From the NCBI GenBank assembly GCA_027579435.1, contig JANBPK010000995.1, positions 1-33,454 of the forward strand: a DNA stretch of 33,454 bases, written 5' to 3'. The stretch is from Candolleomyces eurysporus (taxonomy: Eukaryota > Basidiomycota > Agaricomycetes > Agaricales > Psathyrellaceae). Positions 28,620-33,454 of this stretch are shown piece after piece. Within the stretch, counting starts at the first letter, position 1, and every line of letters begins with the position of its first letter. The notes under the pieces are model-generated. The model was not told where the DNA came from. It did no database searches and saw nothing but the letters and a program-made list of their open reading frames with translations. The position numbers and the translations under genes were made by a program.

Positions 28620-28836
28620 TGTCGAGTATTACTATGTCGATGCTCTCATCACTCCATAATTTCATCATCTGTTTCATAAACTCCTATTTCTTACTCCACA
28701 GACTTTAGTATATATAGCACCTACTGTATCTACTTACTACAAGGCTTCAGTCAAACATGTCGCTTGAATAGTCCTCTCCGTTGCTCTTGTCGTCGTCACC
28801 GACACGTCCATCAGTCTCAGCGGTCCATTTTTGTCA
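28620..28836 (+). repeat. Left LTR of the TRIM
   Basis: 217 bases, TGTCGAGTATTAC to TTTTTGTCA, identical by eye to 29255-29471. A TATATATAG element at about 28710-28718 could serve as the promoter TATA box. Confidence 0.92.
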
Positions 28837-28853
28837 GTTATGAGCCCCGGCGC
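28837..28853 (+). other. Half-initiator-tRNA primer-binding site of the TRIM
   Basis: GTTATGAGCCCCGGCGC follows the LTR without a gap. Its complement, GCGCCGGGGCTCATAAC, matches the 5' half of initiator methionine tRNA up to the CAU anticodon loop. This is the primer used by copia-type elements after cleavage of that tRNA in the anticodon loop, and it is not a 3'-CCA site. Confidence 0.7.
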
Positions 28854-29235
28854 TAATGCCGTCAACTCTATCGACTGCTGTCCTACGGTCACGACTACAC
28901 CATTCATCAAGGGCACGGCCAACCAACTATTCAAGGCAACTAGCCTCCGCGGTTACTGTCCCAACCGCGTTACAAATCCAGTCGTATTCGCCAAACCCGT
29001 TATCGAATCGACAATCCATATCTGTTATGCCCCTTTTATTACGACACGTCAAGGAACTTGCCTTCGACTGCAACCAATCAAGGGAACACAGACACCACCA
29101 TCACCATTATCATCATTCGCCAACCTCGATATCACTTTCCTCCTCATCCCAGCTCCTGCATCTTATAGTTTTGGTGTTGCTCAATCCAGGAAGATCGGAG
29201 TTCTCTTGTTTCGCCAAGACGGTATTTGGAGGTGA
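28840..29235 (+). CDS. Small ORF filling the TRIM interior
   Basis: An ATG that lies inside the primer site opens a 131-residue frame ending at 29235, covering nearly the whole internal domain. The product (MSPGANAVNSIDCCPTVTTT at its start, YCPNRVTNPVVFAKPVIEST in the middle) has no zinc knuckle and no motif that I know. It may be a chance ORF or a remnant of a leader or gag of the parental copia element. Confidence 0.35.
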   Translation: MSPGANAVNSIDCCPTVTTTPFIKGTANQLFKATSLRGYCPNRVTNPVVFAKPVIESTIHICYAPFITTRQGTCLRLQPIKGTQTPPSPLSSFANLDITFLLIPAPASYSFGVAQSRKIGVLLFRQDGIWR

Positions 29236-29254
29236 TGCACGCATCGAGGGGGAG

Positions 29255-29471
29255 TGTCGAGTATTACTATGTCGATGCTCTCATCACTCCATAATTTCAT
29301 CATCTGTTTCATAAACTCCTATTTCTTACTCCACAGACTTTAGTATATATAGCACCTACTGTATCTACTTACTACAAGGCTTCAGTCAAACATGTCGCTT
29401 GAATAGTCCTCTCCGTTGCTCTTGTCGTCGTCACCGACACGTCCATCAGTCTCAGCGGTCCATTTTTGTCA
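29255..29471 (+). repeat. Right LTR of the TRIM
   Basis: Identical by eye to 28620-28836, preceded by the G-rich tract CGAGGGGGAG at 29245-29254 and followed by the second CCTGT. Confidence 0.92.
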
Positions 29472-31266
29472 CCTGTCTCAACGCCAGGCTCGCTGGATGG
29501 AATTTCTCGCTCAATATGATGGTAAAATCGTATATGTGAAGGGCGACAAGAATGTGGCCGCCGATGCACTGTCGCGGACCGTCTTTGTCGAGGATTCTGT
29601 GTCGGCTCAGGAACGGGCGCACTCTCTGCTCGGGAATTCTTCTTCCGATGAAGAGGACGAGTTCTCTGCTTGCCTCGTTGTGGTCGGCAAGTGTAGCCAG
29701 AGGTCCGTCTTGGGTGGTATGTCGAGTCTGGACTCCTTGCCTGATAGTGGCTGCGTTGCTGTGGCAGCGCCCGGTGGTCGGTTGCGTAAACTGGCTGCGC
29801 GCATTGACAATTCTTTTCTTACTCTAATAAAGAACGGTTACTCGGTCGATCCCTGGTGCCAGCGTCTGCTTCGTGTGCGCTCGTCTCTACCTGACCTGGT
29901 GGAGAGGGATGGCTTATGGTTCATCAGCAACCGGTTGGTGGTGCCACGGGTTGCGGTAGTGCGTGCCCAGATTTTCCATCTGGCTCATGACATGTTAGGG
30001 CATTTCAGCTTGCGCAAATCTTACGGCGCGCTCAGGGAAAGCTCCTACTGGCCTAACATGAAGAGTCAGCTCGATAACCTATACCTGAAATCTTGCGATG
30101 ATTGTCAACGGAATAAGGACAGGACAACAAAGGTGCCAGGCCCGCTCCATCCTCTGCCCGTGCCGACGGCGGCCGCAGAATCCATTGCTATGGATTTTGT
30201 GGGACCCTTGCCAGAGGACAAAGGAAAGAACTGTATAATCACGATTACAGATCGCCTCGGATCCAATATTCGCCTGATACCTTGCCGGACAGACTGTACG
30301 GCAGAGGAGCTGGCTAGTCTGTTCTTCCAATTCTGGTACTGCGAAAATGGTCTCCCGATGTCCATCATCTCGGATTGCAATAAGCTGTTCATCTCAAGAT
30401 TTTGGAAGACCTTGCACCGTCCCTCGGGCGTGAAGTTGGCCATGAGTTCCTCCTTTCACCCCCAGACAGATGGCTCGAGCGAAAGGACCAACAAGTCTGT
30501 TGTTCAGGCTATCCGTTTCCATATAGAACGTAACCAGAAGGGTTGGGTTGCCGCTTTGCCTCGCGTTCGGTTCTCCTTGATGAACACGGTCAATGCATCT
30601 ACCGGATTCTCCCCTTTCCAACTGCGTCTTGGGCGCTCACCCCGCGTCGTTCCCCCCTTCACAACGCCTCCCATGGGCGCCATCGAGATGAAGGCCGTGG
30701 ACTTGATTCGCCTTCACGAGTTGCTCGTTTTTGAAGCGCAGGACAACTTGCTGGCGGCGAAGATTGATCAAGCTTATTACGCAAACAGGAAACGCGGTGA
30801 GGAGGTCGTTCATTCTGTTGGCGATAGAGTACTGTTGTCTACTAGGAACCGATGGAAAGAGTTAAAGGCGGGGGACCCCAACCGGGCGACCAAGTTCCTC
30901 CCCTGCTGGATTGGTCCCTACTCTGTTGTTAGAGCGAACCCTTCGACATCGACTTACACCTTGGATTTACCCGGGGATTCCAACATCTTCCCTGTCTTCC
31001 ATGGATCGCTCCTCAAGCCCTATTATCCTAACAATGACGAAGAAGTGCCGACGCGGTCGCACATTCAGCCACCCCCTTTGAAGTTCAAAGATGGCACAGA
31101 GGAGTATTTCATCGACAAGATCATTGATGAACATCGTATGAGACGCCATTCAAGGTTCCTAGTGCGATGGAAGGGTTACGGTCCTGAAGATGACCTTTGG
31201 ATACATGAACATGAACTCGAAGGCATGGACGCGCTCGCTCGGTGGAAGGAACGGTCGGGTAGTTAG
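29472..31266 (+). CDS. pol: Element C pol, RNase H end, integrase and chromodomain
   Basis: The frame resumes after the TRIM with RQARWMEFL, the end of RNase H, and is open to the TAG at 31264. The integrase zinc site is HLAHDMLGHF with SCDDCQRN (about 29965-30120). The catalytic residues are Asp in AMDFVG (about 30190), Asp in IISDCNKLF (about 30365) and Glu in SSERTNK (about 30475). SDCN replaces the usual SDRD/SDRG, a possible weakening change. A chromodomain follows at about 31110-31240 (EYFIDKIIDEH, FLVRWKGYG, WIHEHEL). The polypurine tract AGGAGGGGTGAG follows the gene. Confidence 0.9.
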
Positions 31267-31372
31267 TCTTTCCTCTTCGACGGCGGATCCAGCTATCCTT
31301 AGGGACCTGGTGACCTTATCGGTTTCGGACTTTCGCACAAAATCCTTTTAGCTTTACATTTTTTTTTCTTTT

Positions 31373-31386
31373 AGAGGAGGGGTGAG
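31373..31386 (+). other. Polypurine tract of element C
   Basis: AGAGGAGGGGTGAG abuts the right LTR start TGTAAGG. This is the expected position and composition of the plus-strand DNA primer of LTR retrotransposons. Confidence 0.75.
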
Positions 31387-31577
31387 TGTAAGGAACCTTA
31401 CCACTTTGGACATGCCGTTTCCCGTTTCGTCTATTTTCAGTCTCCGACATTGCTCCCATATATAAGATGGCTCGTTGTACTTTCGCCTGTATCTTCTTTT
31501 CTTCCCTTTTCAAATCTCAGAGCTCTCTCAACTCACCTCTTATCGTCTTGAGTGTCGACAGCTATCGCTGTCTTACA
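31387..31577 (+). repeat. 3' LTR of element C
   Basis: Matches 23650-23841 apart from eight substitutions and one missing base, with TGTAAG/CTTACA termini. Confidence 0.9.
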
Positions 31578-32085
31578 GCTGCCAGCAAAAACTTGAATAA
31601 TACTTGGAATATTCGGCCTTAGACAGGGAGCAGCATAGTGCTGAGTTAAACACCATCTGATAACACCATGCACCACTAATGCATTAGTGATACACCACTG
31701 TCATCACCAGATAGGGATACTTAATGCAATACTGTCGGTTGAACATACAAGGCTGCAGACGTGATCACCAGTGATTTTTGGAGAGTCAGTCTTGCATCCT
31801 TCACAATGCAAAAACCCATGCACCACAAGGCGACCCAACAGAGTTCAACTTGTCTGGTTTTATAATTGCAATAGACAATGCTTTCATACATCATTTAATT
31901 CCAAGAAATATATTACAAGATACGACAACAACAAGAATTTAACAATACAGCCTGGAGACAAAGAGTCAAGAAACTAATACAACAAAGTACTTTACACCGG
32001 GATGCTTGAGAGAGCCACCTAGCCCATTCGGGGCCTGCGAGTGGTTGTCAGCAAGACAGCATAAACTGGAAATATGTCCAAAAAC
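31578..32085. other. Intergenic stretch with a 16-base perfect palindrome
   Basis: No gene is supported. CACTAATGCATTAGTG at 31674-31689 is its own reverse complement. The left end of the stretch does not continue the gene cut by the left LTR of element C. A GTGAGT...CAG pair (32085 down to about 32054) could add a further exon to the minus-strand gene on the right, but its reading is not convincing. Confidence 0.4.
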
Positions 32086-33048
32086 TCACCTTTTGTTCTT
32101 GCAATCCTCATCAGAATTAACCTTGGGGGACCGTTTGGTTGCCGAGGTCTTGTTCAAAAGTNCCCTCCAGGCAGCAAAGCAGAGTGTGGCAGAGAGAATT
32201 CCACTGTGGACGAGAATCCCCATTCCACGAAATTGGAGTCAAGGCGGCAGCTCCCCACCATGCCATCAAACAGAGCAACACAACCATCCTGTTTGGACCT
32301 GTTCTACCAAAATCGGAATTGTTGAATGAACCGACCCACTTGGTGATAGCGATTCCAAATTCGACAGTGTCTTCGACATTGGGAATATTCTGATAATTTC
32401 GAACGCCATGACGAGCTTTCACAGTCCATTGAGACCACTCTTCCGGTCGGTTTTTTGCAGGGAGACCCTAGACAAATAACAAATGTAAGGGTGGTCCCAA
32501 AGAATAGAAGATACTGATATATGCACCTTGGCCGACTTCCAGCCCATGAAGTGTTCATATCTGGCCCACTTCGCAATCAATTTGCTCCACCCTGTGCCCA
32601 GGCTATCCCTCTTCAGATGCTCGTGTGCAGGAGCAAACCATGCAGGCTCCTTGTTGCTGGCAAGGGTGATTGTCAAAGGCTTCTGAGTAACAATGTTATC
32701 GCCAATTTCATTCAGCTTGTCAAGACGGGTGGAAGGGACAGGGGCACAATTTGACCTGCGAACACCGTTCTCCAACTCTCCGAAGGGAGCTCGGTTGTTG
32801 TCAGGGTTTGGGACAGGCACGTGGGAGGTTGTAGTTGGGGGGATGAGACGAAATCCTGAAGGCTGGGTGATCAATGTTGTCTGGGAAGTTGGGGGTGCTG
32901 GTGTCCCATGCTGTATATGGAAAGTAGGTGGCGCCAGCATAGACACCTCGTGAGCAGGAGTTTGGTGGGAGGGTGCTATGGATACCGCTGGCGCTGGAGC
33001 ATGGGCGGTGATACGACCGTGTTTGCTTTTTTGCGAATAAATAACCAT
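32086..33048 (-). CDS. Two-exon gene of unknown function, Trp-rich conserved region
   Basis: Exon 1 runs 33048 (ATG) to 32527, exon 2 from 32467 to a TGA at 32086-32088; the 59-base intron has GTGCAT...CTAG. The N-terminal 100 residues are Pro/Thr/His-rich. The conserved-looking part has PAWFAPAHEHLKRDSLGTG, WSKLIAKWARYEHFMGW, then RPEEWSQWTVKARHG, FGIAITKWVGS and NRMVVLLCLMAWWGAAAL. The tail is basic (KTSATKRSPK). The last part reads correctly only if the N at 32162 is an extra character: without it exon 2 is 127 codons including the stop, and the product is 300 residues. With the N kept, the frame ends early at 32117. It resembles hypothetical proteins that are multi-copy in mushroom genomes, but I cannot name a family or function. 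Confidence 0.6.
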
Positions 33049-33454
33049 TTTATTGAATATCGTTCACAATTCAATTAACGGTCGTGTCTATTTAATCTCT
33101 ATGTTACAACACCCTTCCAGTCTTATGGTAACTCGTGCGGCGCGAAGGATAATGAAAGAGTACACTACTCTTGGGTTCACGAGAGTTGGAGTCTACTCGA
33201 GGACTGCCAACTTAGAGGTGCGCCCGCCATATACCCGAGATTAGGGTTTAGTAAGCTAGCCGGTTGGCGCTGCTTCAGAGTAAACGGCCTACCCTGCAGC
33301 TGAAAGACCCAGTTTCACTACTAAAGCAATGGAGGTGGTTTCCTAGGCACTAAAGGTACCTACTTTCTCGCGCGGCCTCACATTAATTGAGTACATTCAG
33401 TGCTAGAGCAGTGGGATGAGTCCCTAAGCACATAAAGAGACGGCGCGGCAAGGT
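33049..33454. other. Upstream region at the right window edge, no gene seen
   Basis: This holds the promoter side of the preceding minus-strand gene. Short ORFs (for example 33053-33244) have no supporting motif. A single TTAGGGTTTAG occurs at 33241-33251 but is not repeated. Confidence 0.3.

Larger units (their letters stand above)
28620..29471 (+). mobile_element. Copia-type TRIM (terminal-repeat retrotransposon in miniature)
   Basis: This is an 852-base element with two 217-base LTRs (28620-28836 and 29255-29471) that I read as identical. Both start TGTCGAG and end TTTTTGTCA. CCTGT is duplicated on both sides (28615-28619 and 29472-29476). A primer site directly follows the left LTR and a polypurine tract, ATCGAGGGGGAG, directly precedes the right LTR. 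The internal 418 bases encode no polymerase. The size and signals define a non-autonomous TRIM, and the identical LTRs imply a very recent insertion. It splits the RNase H domain of element C. Confidence 0.92.
23650..31577 (+). mobile_element. Element C: Ty3/gypsy chromovirus, plus strand, inactivated
   Basis: Direct repeats of 192 and 191 bases (TGTAAG...CTTACA) bracket gag, protease, RT, RNase H, integrase and a chromodomain in plus-strand order. A polypurine tract lies at the right LTR. Pol is broken by a TAG at 26716, an N-linked frame change at 27573, a TGA at 27860 and a TRIM at 28620-29471. No target duplication is visible (left flank GCAGCAC, right flank GCTGCCA). The long 1.8 kb stretch between the left LTR and gag is unusual and may hold foreign sequence. 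Confidence 0.85.

Noticed and set aside
31578..31640. Continuation of the gene cut at 23649 on the right side of element C.
   Set aside because: No frame to the right of 31577 continues the exon, and there is no shared target duplication.
33241..33251. Telomere-like TTAGGGTTTAG.
   Set aside because: Only one and a half units, with no array.
1..33454. tRNA and rRNA genes.
   Set aside because: No cloverleaf with TTCGANNC-type boxes or ribosomal signature was recognised; the tRNA-like string at 28837-28853 is a primer-binding site.

Overview
The window looks like a transposon-rich stretch of a mushroom-forming basidiomycete (Agaricomycete) nuclear genome. The signs are short 45-70 base GT...AG introns, tandem ricin-B-type lectin sequences, chromodomain-bearing Ty3/gypsy retrotransposons, and a minus-strand gene resembling the lineage-expanded TET/JBP-like 2-oxoglutarate dioxygenases of this group. 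The exact species cannot be read from the sequence.

Layout. 1-1582: a foldback MITE-like repeat, then two plus-strand ricin-B lectin sequences, the first decayed and the second cut at base 1582. 1583-11764: a minus-strand chromovirus (element A) with 1.15-1.18 kb LTRs, a gag ORF with an unusual Cys-rich N-terminal extension, an intact 1229-codon pol, and a third ORF between pol and the 3' LTR. 11765-15545: a decayed, truncated minus-strand gypsy element (element B) with its own short LTR. 15546-17540: a degenerate 82-83 bp minisatellite with a three-monomer (about 248 bp) higher-order period. 17735-19598: a broken multi-exon minus-strand gene. 20239-22708: the TET/JBP-like gene, for which I could assemble a phase-consistent eight-exon body. 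22844-23649: a divergent plus-strand gene interrupted at codon 9 by a CACTA-type MITE and cut off by element C. 23650-31577: a plus-strand chromovirus (element C) with 191-192 bp LTRs, itself interrupted in RNase H by a copia-type TRIM at 28620-29471. 32086-33048: a two-exon minus-strand gene of unknown function.

How the parts relate. Several nested events can be ordered. Element A LTRs interrupt both lectin 2 and element B; element B sits against the minisatellite; the MITE and then element C broke the plus-strand gene; the TRIM, whose LTRs look identical, is the youngest insertion. The MITE and the TRIM carry clean target-site duplications, whereas elements A and C do not, so those two junctions are rearranged or misassembled. 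Element A appears to use Tf1-like self-priming (11 bases at the predicted RNA start complement the site beside the 5' LTR), while the TRIM carries a copia-like half-initiator-tRNA primer site.

Data quality: single N characters are dense at 7865-10740, where they mostly stand for ambiguous bases. At 27573 and 32162 a single N beside a homopolymer breaks a reading frame that would otherwise be open. All calls were made by reading the sequence; no database search was run.
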